A stretch of 20,854 bases of DNA, from contig CAZVBS010000011.1 in the NCBI GenBank assembly GCA_964625905.1, forward strand, positions 1 to 20,854, given 5' to 3'. Below are positions 14,072 through 20,799 of this stretch, piece by piece (position 1 is the first letter of the stretch; every line of letters starts with the position of its first letter). The notes under the pieces were generated by a model that saw only the letters and a list, made by a program, of their open reading frames with translations, did not search any database and was not told the DNA's origin. The stretch is from JABMNX01 sp964625905. Its GTDB lineage: Bacteria > Patescibacteriota > Minisyncoccia > Phycocordibacterales > JABMNX01. Position numbers and translations under genes: made by a program.

Positions 14072-15124
14072 ATGAATCAACATATTACAGCACAAAATAC
14101 ATTTATTTTCTTGTTCTTTGTGACTGTTTTTGCATTTTCTACGGTTCTATTTACACCTTTAAACACCTCAGCGCAATCAGTACCTGGTATTGAAGATACT
14201 ATTGTATTGAGTACAAATCCAACATATTCAGGTCCAAATGAGCTTGTTATAGTGTCTGCCGAAAGCTTTTCTATAGATCTAGATATAGCGACTATATCGT
14301 GGTTTATTGACGATGTACTACAACAACAAACAGTTGGTGGTAAAATATTTCGATTTAACACTGGTGCATTAGGAAGTAGTTCAAAAATAGATGTACTAGC
14401 TATTATACGAGGTGAGACATTAGGATCTGAGCAAATAACGATTTATCCAACAGATATAGATGTACTCTGGCAAGCGCATACATTTGCTAACCCTCTATAT
14501 AAAGGTAAACGTGAAGCAACTATAAATAGTATTATAGCTATTGAAGTTATTCCTCATTTTATAAACATCATTGGTAGAAAACTAGCAGTGAATGAACTTA
14601 TGTATTCGTGGAGAGTCGACAAAAAAGCCATACCTCGTATTTCAGGTAAGGGTAAGAATAAAATAACTGTATCTCAAACAAAACCTATTGATTCTTTATC
14701 TATTGAAATTGAAGTAGGGGCTATTGATAATGTGTTGTTTAATAAACGTACTATATTAATACCTATTCGTAGCAGTGAGTTGCTTATATACGAAGACAGT
14801 CCATTACTTGGTGTGCTTTTTAATAAAACTATAAGTAATTTATACTCATTAATATCACAAGAAACAAAATTTATAGCGTATCCATTTGCTATGTCACTTA
14901 TTAATAGAAATGACTCTCATATCAACTATTTTTGGAGACTTAATAATAAATTTATTACTTTAGGAGAGGACAGGGGCAGTATAACAGTTAGTCATACTGG
15001 ATCTGAACAAGGAGAAGCGGAAATATCACTATTAGTAGAAAACTCAAAAGATATGTTTCAAGAAAGTAAAATTGACTTCCGTATAGAATTTGGGGGTGAT
15101 TCTTCTTCAAGATCTGGATTTTAA
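14072..15124 (+). CDS. Secreted protein with Ig-like strand-rich repeats, unknown function
   Basis: About 350 aa from the ATG at 14072 (MNQHITAQ); an upstream in-frame ATG at 14063 overlaps the likely -10 box. The signal peptide is hydrophobic at about 9-28 and ends STSAQS. The mature protein is Ser/Thr/Ile-rich with alternating beta-strand patterns. Two parts look alike: one with ISWFIDD and one with YSWRVDK, and a later YFWRLNN, each the core Trp strand of an Ig/PKD-like fold. WQAHTFANPLYKGK (about 140-153) is a motif I associate with uncharacterised secreted CPR proteins near type IV genes. Position directly before the pilin-like gene (3-bp gap) suggests a surface or pilus-associated protein. 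No enzyme motif is seen. Confidence 0.7.
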   Translation: MNQHITAQNTFIFLFFVTVFAFSTVLFTPLNTSAQSVPGIEDTIVLSTNPTYSGPNELVIVSAESFSIDLDIATISWFIDDVLQQQTVGGKIFRFNTGALGSSSKIDVLAIIRGETLGSEQITIYPTDIDVLWQAHTFANPLYKGKREATINSIIAIEVIPHFINIIGRKLAVNELMYSWRVDKKAIPRISGKGKNKITVSQTKPIDSLSIEIEVGAIDNVLFNKRTILIPIRSSELLIYEDSPLLGVLFNKTISNLYSLISQETKFIAYPFAMSLINRNDSHINYFWRLNNKFITLGEDRGSITVSHTGSEQGEAEISLLVENSKDMFQESKIDFRIEFGGDSSSRSGF

Positions 15125-15127
15125 ATT

Positions 15128-15790
15128 ATGGATATTATGTTAATAAAAAGAAATAAATCACTATATATAACACTATTAAGTATTTTACTTTTTATTCCTA
15201 TATTTACATTCGCACAAGAGACTGCATTTATACCACTTACAGAAATACCCGGTGTAACAGACACTGGAAGTTTTAATACTTTCTTAAACGGAGCATTTAA
15301 ACTTGGACTAGCTATAGCTGTAACACTAGCTGTGGTAATGATTACTATTGGAGGTTTCCAATACATGGCAAGCGAATCAATATTTGCAAAAGGAGCTGGT
15401 AGAGAACGTATACAAAATGCTCTTATTGGACTTCTCATAGCTCTTTTAATTTGGTTAATTTTATTTACAATAAACCCAAGATTATTAGAATTTGACATAA
15501 ATGTAAAAAAGCCAATACTACAAGAACAAAATGAGCCTAATCTAGTAAATAATAACGAGCCAACATTTGGAAGTGAACGTGCAAAGATAAACAACAACCC
15601 AGTAAAATTAGAAAAATTATTGGAACAACAAAAAGCTATAGATCCAACGATAAGAGTACCTGTTTGGTATTACAAAAACCTAGGACAACAAGGAGATGGA
15701 ACTGGCCCATATAATACTCAATCGGATTGTGCTAAAGCTGCCAATGACGCAAAAGAAAATGATGCAATGTGTTACTCAGTAAAATTTTAG
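15128..15790 (+). CDS. VirB2/TrbC-like pilin subunit
   Basis: 220 aa. The signal peptide (about 11-29, ending FTFAQE) is followed by two membrane helices, about 55-80 (FKLGLAIAVTLAVVMITIGG) and 95-116 (IQNALIGLLIALLIWLILFT), joined by a short basic loop with KGAGRERI. This two-helix hairpin with a small charged loop is the VirB2/TrbC pilin plan. Unlike classical pilins (about 70-100 aa mature) it has a C-terminal extension of about 100 residues, polar and Asn/Gln-rich, with two cysteines near the end (DCAKAAN and AMCYS), possibly a disulfide-bonded surface domain. A second ATG at 15137 is an alternative start. The gene follows the secreted protein gene by 3 bp. Confidence 0.78.
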   Translation: MDIMLIKRNKSLYITLLSILLFIPIFTFAQETAFIPLTEIPGVTDTGSFNTFLNGAFKLGLAIAVTLAVVMITIGGFQYMASESIFAKGAGRERIQNALIGLLIALLIWLILFTINPRLLEFDINVKKPILQEQNEPNLVNNNEPTFGSERAKINNNPVKLEKLLEQQKAIDPTIRVPVWYYKNLGQQGDGTGPYNTQSDCAKAANDAKENDAMCYSVKF

Positions 15791-15832
15791 TTTAAAAATA
15801 GCGCTTATAAATATTATATATTCTAAAAAATA

Positions 15833-17008
15833 ATGAACACTAAAAGGAACATCTTAATACTTGTAATCATATTGTCTGTTGTGGTAATTATTGGTCTGTT
15901 TTTTGCATATCAATTTTTTATTACAGATGTTAGAGATATCGATATTAGTAATTCAACAACAGATAGAAGTAGTAGAAATGTACTCTTTCCTGGCTCTGAA
16001 TCACTTGGAGGTGATAAAAGTACTGCTATTCAAAGAAATGCCCAAATTCCTGTATTACGTCAGATATCAAGTGGTCCATCCTCTGGGTCTGTAATATTTA
16101 CCAATAAGGAAAATACTGTAATTAGATATGTGGAAAGAGCTACCGGTCACATATATGAAACCACAGCAACTTCTATTGAACAAAACCGTATATCAAATAC
16201 AACAATACCTAGGGTACAAAAAAGTGTTTGGTCTAAAGATGGAGAGATGGTTATACTTCAATACCTAGATGACAATGAAGTGTTAAAAAGTTTTTATGGA
16301 GATGTATCAAAAGATACTAATATACTCGATGGATGGTTTTTAAGTAACAATATTACAGATATAGCTGTTCGTGAAGATAATAAGATTTTTTATATACAAA
16401 AAATTGGAAATAATTCTAAAGGAATAACATCTAATTTTGATGGCACTAATAGTAAGTCTATATTTTCTTCTACTATATATGACTGGATACCAACATGGGT
16501 AGGGAATTCAATAGGAATAACAACAAAATCATCTAATAATATACGTGGTTTCTTATATAAGTTGTCTCAAGGAGAATATACTAAATTATTTTCTACATCA
16601 GGGCTTCTTATCAACGTAAGTCCAGATGGAGAGAATGTACTTTTATCTGTGAATCGCGACACTGGTACAGATCTATTTATATATAACATTAAAACATCTG
16701 ATACAACTCGTATACCATTTACAACACTGCCTGAGAAATGTACATGGTCTGATAATTTTATTATATTTTGTGCAGCTCCTTACAATGAAATACTAGGAAC
16801 GGTACCTGATGACTGGTATAAAGGCGCTGTGTCGTTCTCTGACGATATTTGGTCATACAACCTTGAAACAGACGTTTCTAGTCTTATATACGACGCTGAG
16901 GCAGAAGGTAAGCTTTTTGATGCAACTTATTTAAATATCGATACTGAACAAAAAATGCTTCTGTTTATAGATAAAAAAACTTTAATCCTTTGGGGATTAA
17001 CACTGTAA
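15833..17008 (+). CDS. Membrane-anchored beta-propeller-like protein, unknown function
   Basis: 391 aa. One N-terminal anchor (about 6-30) puts the rest outside. The body has repeated strand units with blade-like motifs: VWSKDGEMVILQY (about 132-144), KIFYIQ, VSPDGENVLLSV (about 263-274), LFIYNIKTSD, CTWSDNFIIFCA (about 303-314) and DIWSYNLETD. This pattern resembles TolB/WD40-like propellers (S-x-DG-x-x-(V/I)-(L/V)). I know of similar uncharacterised proteins in CPR type IV clusters but no assigned role. The 42-bp gap upstream contains TATATT and other AT-rich hexamers, so an internal promoter is possible. The gene ends 7 bp before the convergent jag stop. Confidence 0.7.
   Translation: MNTKRNILILVIILSVVVIIGLFFAYQFFITDVRDIDISNSTTDRSSRNVLFPGSESLGGDKSTAIQRNAQIPVLRQISSGPSSGSVIFTNKENTVIRYVERATGHIYETTATSIEQNRISNTTIPRVQKSVWSKDGEMVILQYLDDNEVLKSFYGDVSKDTNILDGWFLSNNITDIAVREDNKIFYIQKIGNNSKGITSNFDGTNSKSIFSSTIYDWIPTWVGNSIGITTKSSNNIRGFLYKLSQGEYTKLFSTSGLLINVSPDGENVLLSVNRDTGTDLFIYNIKTSDTTRIPFTTLPEKCTWSDNFIIFCAAPYNEILGTVPDDWYKGAVSFSDDIWSYNLETDVSSLIYDAEAEGKLFDATYLNIDTEQKMLLFIDKKTLILWGLTL
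16982..17000. terminator. Inverted repeat at the convergent gene ends
   Basis: TTAATCC (16982-16988) and GGATTAA (16994-17000) form a perfect 7-bp stem with a 5-nt loop inside the last codons of the propeller-like gene, directly followed by a small CACT-gta-AGTG hairpin. The two convergent genes are only 7 bp apart, so a termination signal inside the coding end is plausible. No T-run follows, so this is tentative. Confidence 0.35.
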
Positions 17009-17015
17009 GTGTAAG

Positions 17016-17471
17016 TTATTGTCCTGAGTAACTTAAAACTACTTTCCTAAATCTACCTTCTCCAGTTGAGGCTGTTTCTATGTGTGGATCGTCTGCAAAG
17101 AATGAATGTACGATCATTCTTTCATAAGCACTCATTGGATCTAACTCAACCTCTTTTTTAAATGTTCTGACTCTATCTGCTAGTAATTCAGCTTGTTTTT
17201 CAATATCTTTTAGTCTACGTTCTTGATATCCATTTATATCTATAAGGAACTTAATTTCATTTGAATCATCTTGATTAATAATTTTTTTAAGAATGTAATT
17301 AAACGCACGTAGTGTTTCACCATGATTACCAATAAGAAGTGCTGAATCTTTAGTTTGTATAGAAAAGATGGGGTGTAGTTTATGCTCTTTAATGTCTATT
17401 GAGTCTGGAATAATACTTAGTTTTTCTAAAAAAAATTCTATTTCTTTTGTAATTTTTTCATTATTATTCAT
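17016..17471 (-). CDS. khpB: KhpB/Jag-type RNA-binding protein (KH + R3H domains)
   Basis: 151 aa, compact compared with Firmicute Jag (about 200 aa) because the N-terminal Jag_N domain is absent. The KH-like domain (about 33-95) carries the GxxG loop as IGNHGETL (47-54). The R3H domain (about 98-150) has R118 and H122 spaced RxxxH in YERMIVHSFF, and ends RFRKVVLSYSG. KhpB binds many RNAs with KhpA and influences cell elongation and wall synthesis in Firmicutes. The position after yidC is the conserved bacterial order rpmH-rnpA-yidC-jag, which supports the call. The gap to yidC is 42 bp. There is no Shine-Dalgarno sequence. Confidence 0.9.
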   Translation of the reverse strand: MNNNEKITKEIEFFLEKLSIIPDSIDIKEHKLHPIFSIQTKDSALLIGNHGETLRAFNYILKKIINQDDSNEIKFLIDINGYQERRLKDIEKQAELLADRVRTFKKEVELDPMSAYERMIVHSFFADDPHIETASTGEGRFRKVVLSYSGQ

Positions 17472-17513
17472 ACTCTATTTTGTTGTTTTTTGAATTATTT
17501 TTTGGGTATGTTC

Positions 17514-18392
17514 TTATACTTTTGGTACCTCTAAGACGTGCTTCTTCGTTTGGTCTATAGGCCTGTTGCCTTGAGAATCATCATGCACGATTCCTTGTGA
17601 GGAATCGTCTCCGGACATGGTATTTTGCGAGGATGATCCGTCTTTGGACGTGATTCCTCGCGAGGAATCAGCCTCTCTCAACATACGTTTACGTATAAAC
17701 ACTTCTTGAAGTATCGCAAATATGTTACTTGTAGTCCAATATAAAGCGATAGCTGCAGATATCGTATAAGAAATAACACCAACTATAATAGGTAATACGT
17801 ATCTCATTTGTATATGCATACTTTTTGCAAGATCATTTTTAAATGATTTTTCTTTATTTTTTGTATCAAGTTTAGGGAAAGATATTTTTGTGTGGATATA
17901 CTGTGTAATACCTGCAAGTATGGCCATAACTAAACTTTTACCGCCAACATCAACTAACCCTATAAATTGCATATTTATAACATCAGGTATTGTTATAAAT
18001 GAATATAATATATCTGTATTTACATTAGGTAGACCTCCTTTAAAAAAAACCCAATATAAACCAAATATAATAGGGATTTGTATAAAAAGTGGAATAATCA
18101 TCGCAAATGGGTTTATTTTTTTATCTTTATACAAACTCATTGTTTGTTTAGCTTGTTCTTGTTTATTATCTTTATATTTAGCTCGAATAGCCTCTAATTC
18201 TGGCTTAATAGCGTTCATTACAATTTGAGAACGTATAGCAATATGAGCAAGAGGTAATAACACAACTTTTACTATTATTGTCAGTAGAATCACTGCTATA
18301 CCAACATCTGCATATGGTACGTTTCCAACAAAGAAAATGAGTCCATTATATAATGGATTATATACAAATGATGAAAATAAAGATGAAATCAT
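17514..18392 (-). CDS. yidC: Membrane protein insertase YidC/OxaA, with palindromic-repeat-encoded C-terminus
   Basis: 292 aa, short YidC type without the large periplasmic domain of Proteobacteria. Membrane segments are at about 7-23, 28-50, 92-115, a segment near 150, and 195-220. The core IIVKVVLLPLAHIAIRSQ (39-56) corresponds to the conserved second helix; the usual Arg of the hydrophilic groove is replaced here by Lys (K42). The cytoplasmic loop is LysGln-rich (65-92). Residues about 242-280 of the tail come from the palindromic module (17551-17669), giving SSRGITSKD, SSSQNTMSGD and SSQGIVHDDSQG repeats before a basic end. Basic YidC tails normally contact ribosomes, so the insertion lies where it should be tolerated or could alter ribosome contact. 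yidD is absent between rnpA and yidC. Confidence 0.93.
   Translation of the reverse strand: MISSLFSSFVYNPLYNGLIFFVGNVPYADVGIAVILLTIIVKVVLLPLAHIAIRSQIVMNAIKPELEAIRAKYKDNKQEQAKQTMSLYKDKKINPFAMIIPLFIQIPIIFGLYWVFFKGGLPNVNTDILYSFITIPDVINMQFIGLVDVGGKSLVMAILAGITQYIHTKISFPKLDTKNKEKSFKNDLAKSMHIQMRYVLPIIVGVISYTISAAIALYWTTSNIFAILQEVFIRKRMLREADSSRGITSKDGSSSQNTMSGDDSSQGIVHDDSQGNRPIDQTKKHVLEVPKV
17551..17669 (-). repeat. Palindromic module, copy D, in-frame in the yidC C-terminal tail
   Basis: Read on the minus strand: perfect hairpin GATTCCT-CGCG-AGGAATC (17669-17652), AC and GTC-CAAA-GAC, then a drifted unit keeping CATCCTCGCAA, ATGTCCGGAGAC, a second perfect hairpin GATTCCT-CACA-AGGAATC (17606-17589), GTGCAT, a degenerate GATGATT-CTCA-AGGCAAC, and AGGCCTATAGACCA. 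It has the same order, frame and terminal motif as copy C but with one more intact unit. Both perfect hairpins differ from each other only in loop bases, so arms are conserved while loops vary. Confidence 0.88.
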
Positions 18393-18430
18393 TCAACAAT
18401 TTTAACTCATTATTGCAACTCTTACAACTT

Positions 18431-18745
18431 CTACTTTTTAAGTCTTCTTAAAAGGTATTCAACCTCAGATTTAATCTCAATATAAGATAACTCACCAGAT
18501 CCTTTTTTTGTATAAAAAACTGCCCATATATCGTTATTTTTTGTTTTATTAAAAATACCCCTTATTCTACGCCTTAATTTGTTCCTTTTTACAGCTGATG
18601 AAATAACTTTTTTTGAAATTATAATTTTTATTTCAGGTTTTGATACGTTTTTATTAACAGTTTTTAGTGAAAAATGTTTAGAATTAAACAAACCGCCAAA
18701 TTTCATGACGGTTTTAAAAAAATTTTTTGTTTGTAGTTTAAGCAT
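18431..18745 (-). CDS. rnpA: Ribonuclease P protein component
   Basis: 104 aa, typical length. The family RNR motif is visible as SAVKRNKLRRRIRGIF (50-65), following the strand IKIIISKKVI. The protein binds the RNase P RNA and helps it process the 5' ends of precursor tRNAs. The conserved location directly after rpmH (30 bp) and before yidC (38 bp) supports the call. Overall identity to model RnpA is low and the conserved RNR motif is the main evidence together with synteny. It ends with TAG. Confidence 0.92.
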   Translation of the reverse strand: MLKLQTKNFFKTVMKFGGLFNSKHFSLKTVNKNVSKPEIKIIISKKVISSAVKRNKLRRRIRGIFNKTKNNDIWAVFYTKKGSGELSYIEIKSEVEYLLRRLKK

Positions 18746-18775
18746 GTTATTTTTTATGCTTATATAGCTTAAAGC

Positions 18776-18910
18776 CTAAACTGTAAGACTTTCACGTCCT
18801 TTTTGTCGACGTCTTTTTAGTATATTTCTGCCTCCAGATGTATGAGTACGACTAAGAAAACCGTGTGTTCTCTTTCTTTTCTTATTTTTTGGATTATATG
18901 TTTGTGACAT
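18776..18910 (-). CDS. rpmH: 50S ribosomal protein L34
   Basis: 44 aa, found by reading the minus strand between rnpA and the dnaA leader. It begins MSQTYNPKNKKRKRTHGFLS and continues through TSGGRNILKRRRQKGRESLTV, matching the L34 pattern T-(F/Y)-x-P-x-(N/K)-x-KR-x-x-x-HGF, then GR-x-(I/V)-L-x-RRR-x-KGR-x-x-LT(V). The protein is very basic and sits in the large ribosomal subunit. A TATACT -10 box (plus-strand 18920-18925) ends 9 nt before the ATG, so the leader would be only about 3 nt. It stands first in the leftward rpmH-rnpA-yidC-khpB set. Confidence 0.95.
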   Translation of the reverse strand: MSQTYNPKNKKRKRTHGFLSRTHTSGGRNILKRRRQKGRESLTV

Positions 18911-19231
18911 AAGAACGTCAGTATACGATAAAACCCTATTATTTTCAAGTTAACTTACAGATATTAGAATAAGGCTCTATTTTAGAGTAAAATATTTTAT
19001 TAAATAGTAAATCTATATAAAATTATAATAATCAACATTTTGTGAACAGTTTATCAACATAATCATTTAATACACGCAAGTTCTATCATCTGTACACTTC
19101 TATATAATATATAAGTTCTTTAGAAATTAGTCTTTAATTTAGATTAGGCTAAATTTTTAAGATAGGTTAATAAATATAAGTAACCTTTTTGTTTATTTTA
19201 TTACTTTATATAAATTAAATTTAAAATTACC
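18911..19231. promoter_or_regulatory. Divergent rpmH/dnaA intergenic region with DnaA-box-like sites (possible left part of oriC)
   Basis: 321 bp without a gene, very AT-rich. On the minus strand TATACT (18920-18925) serves rpmH. A small hairpin CTCTA-TTT-TAGAG lies at 18975-18987. A cluster of DnaA-box-like nonamers follows: TAATCAACA (19029-19037, +), the complement of TGTGAACAG (19041-19049, -, weaker) and TTATCAACA (19051-19059, +), the last one differing from TTATNCACA by one base. TATATAAAT (19207-19215) upstream of the dnaA GTG may be a -10. The cluster suggests DnaA autoregulation or a bipartite origin. Confidence 0.55.
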
Positions 19232-20584
19232 GTGGATATAAAACAACTTTGGGAAAATACACTTGTAGATATCGAACTAGGTATATCAAAAGCAAATTTT
19301 AGTACTTGGTTTAAGAATACATCTATACAAAGAATAGATGTCGGTGTTGTTTATCTTGGGGTTCCAAATCAATTTGTTAAAGATTGGCTTATAAATAAAT
19401 ATCATAAAGATATTCTTAAAACATTACGTAATTTTTCTACAGAAGTGCGTGGGCTTGAATATATAATATCTAAAGACCAAAAGAAAAACTTAAATAAAAA
19501 TCAAATAATATCAAGACAGTTTAATCAAAATTCTGTTAATGAACTTCCTCTTGAAAATTTCTATATAAATAAAAATGACAACTTAAACCCACGATATACA
19601 TTTGATACATTTATTGTTGGACCATTTAATCAATTAGCTCATGCTGCAGCACAAGTAATCACACAGAAACCGGGAATAATATATAACCCATTATTTATTT
19701 ATGGCTCAACTGGACACGGAAAAACACATCTCATACAAGCTGTTGGTAATTACATAAAAAAAACAAACCCTAATAGAAAAGTATTTTATGTAACATCTGA
19801 AAAATTTGCTGTGGATTATTTAAATTCAGTGCAAGAGGGTAAAGCAAACACATTTAAAGAAAAATATAGACAATATGATGTATTAATAATGGATGATATT
19901 CAGTTTTTATCGGATAAAGAAAAAACTCAAGAAGAATTATTTCACCTATTTAATGCATTATATGATAATAATAAACAAATAATTTTTTCATCAGATAGAC
20001 ATCCAAACTACATACCAGGGCTCGAAGAGCGACTTAAATCACGCTTTAACGCGGGTATGATAGCTGATATACCAGCTCCAGACCATGAATCACGTATAGC
20101 TATACTTAAATTAAAAACAGCACAAAGTAATTTTATGCTTTCAAATGATATTATTGAATATATTTCACGTGGAGTTCAGGGAAATATCAGGGAATTAGAG
20201 GGTGTTTTAAATTCAATAATATTCCAATCACAAGTAAAAGGACGTATTCCTAACCAAACTGAAATAAAAGAAATCATAAAAAATGGATCAAAACCAAAAA
20301 AATCAATCTCAGCAAAAGAAGTTGTGAAAAAAATTGCTGATTTTTATGAGGTTAATGAAAGTAGTATTTATGAAAAAACACGTAAAAAAGAAATAGTAAA
20401 ACCACGTCAATTGATTATGTATATTCTACGCGAAGATTTTGGTGTATCTTATCCAAGTATAGGTGAGAAACTTGGTGGTAGAGATCACACTACAGTTATT
20501 CACTCTTGTGAAAAAATAAAAAAAGATTTAAAAAATAATTCAACACTTGAACAAGAAATAAATCAAATTAGAGCTTTATTATAA
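19232..20584 (+). CDS. dnaA: Chromosomal replication initiator protein DnaA
   Basis: 450 aa, normal length. Domain I (about 1-75, LWENTLVDIELGISKANFSTWF) interacts with helicase or regulators; a linker follows. The AAA+ domain III (about 118-335) has YTFDTFIVGPFNQLAHAAA, Walker A GSTGHGKT (158-165), Walker B IMDDIQFL with D221/D222, the RLKSRF box (268-272) and sensor II GNIRELEG (317-324). Domain IV (from about 358) carries RQLIMYILRE and the DnaA-box-binding signature GGRDHTTV (415-422). The Walker A contains His where most DnaA have Leu (GxTGxGKT). It starts with GTG, without a Shine-Dalgarno sequence. Flanked by origin-like DNA on both sides and followed by dnaN, the classical arrangement. 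Confidence 0.98.
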   Translation: MDIKQLWENTLVDIELGISKANFSTWFKNTSIQRIDVGVVYLGVPNQFVKDWLINKYHKDILKTLRNFSTEVRGLEYIISKDQKKNLNKNQIISRQFNQNSVNELPLENFYINKNDNLNPRYTFDTFIVGPFNQLAHAAAQVITQKPGIIYNPLFIYGSTGHGKTHLIQAVGNYIKKTNPNRKVFYVTSEKFAVDYLNSVQEGKANTFKEKYRQYDVLIMDDIQFLSDKEKTQEELFHLFNALYDNNKQIIFSSDRHPNYIPGLEERLKSRFNAGMIADIPAPDHESRIAILKLKTAQSNFMLSNDIIEYISRGVQGNIRELEGVLNSIIFQSQVKGRIPNQTEIKEIIKNGSKPKKSISAKEVVKKIADFYEVNESSIYEKTRKKEIVKPRQLIMYILREDFGVSYPSIGEKLGGRDHTTVIHSCEKIKKDLKNNSTLEQEINQIRALL

Positions 20585-20799
20585 TGTAAAAAATATGTAT
20601 TAATTGTTAAGTAAATGTGTATAAATTAAAAATATTTAATAAATATATTATTTTATATATTTTTATAAAATATATTCAACAGTTTATTCACAAATTATTA
20701 ATAAAAAAAGATTTAAAATATCAATAAAAATATATCTTAAATCAACTTTTCAACATATTAACACTACTAATAGTAATAATAAAAAATTAATACAAAAAT
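20585..20799. other. Probable replication origin (oriC) between dnaA and dnaN
   Basis: 215 bp of extremely AT-rich DNA. Two perfect matches to the DnaA box TTATNCACA are present: TTATACACA on the minus strand (20616-20624) and TTATTCACA on the plus strand (20684-20692). A near match TTTTCAACA (20747-20755) is followed after 12 bp by TAATAGTAATAATAA (20768-20782), a run of TAA/TAG triplets like the DnaA-trio element that lies next to the unwinding site in characterised bacterial origins. Flanking dnaA and dnaN and the switch of gene direction at rpmH/dnaA agree. That initiation occurs here is inference. Confidence 0.7.

Noticed and set aside
15121..15597. 158-aa minus-strand frame opposite the pilin-like gene
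   Set aside because: It is a shadow of the coding strand with no domain, no start signal and no coherent context.
4612..17008. An integrated conjugative plasmid or ICE
   Set aside because: There is no integrase, relaxase, attachment repeat or flanking tRNA, and base composition is similar to the housekeeping genes on both sides.
327..20584. UGA recoding (Gracilibacteria/SR1 code)
   Set aside because: No gene is interrupted by in-frame TGA and Trp is encoded by TGG throughout; the lack of TGA stops alone is not evidence for recoding.
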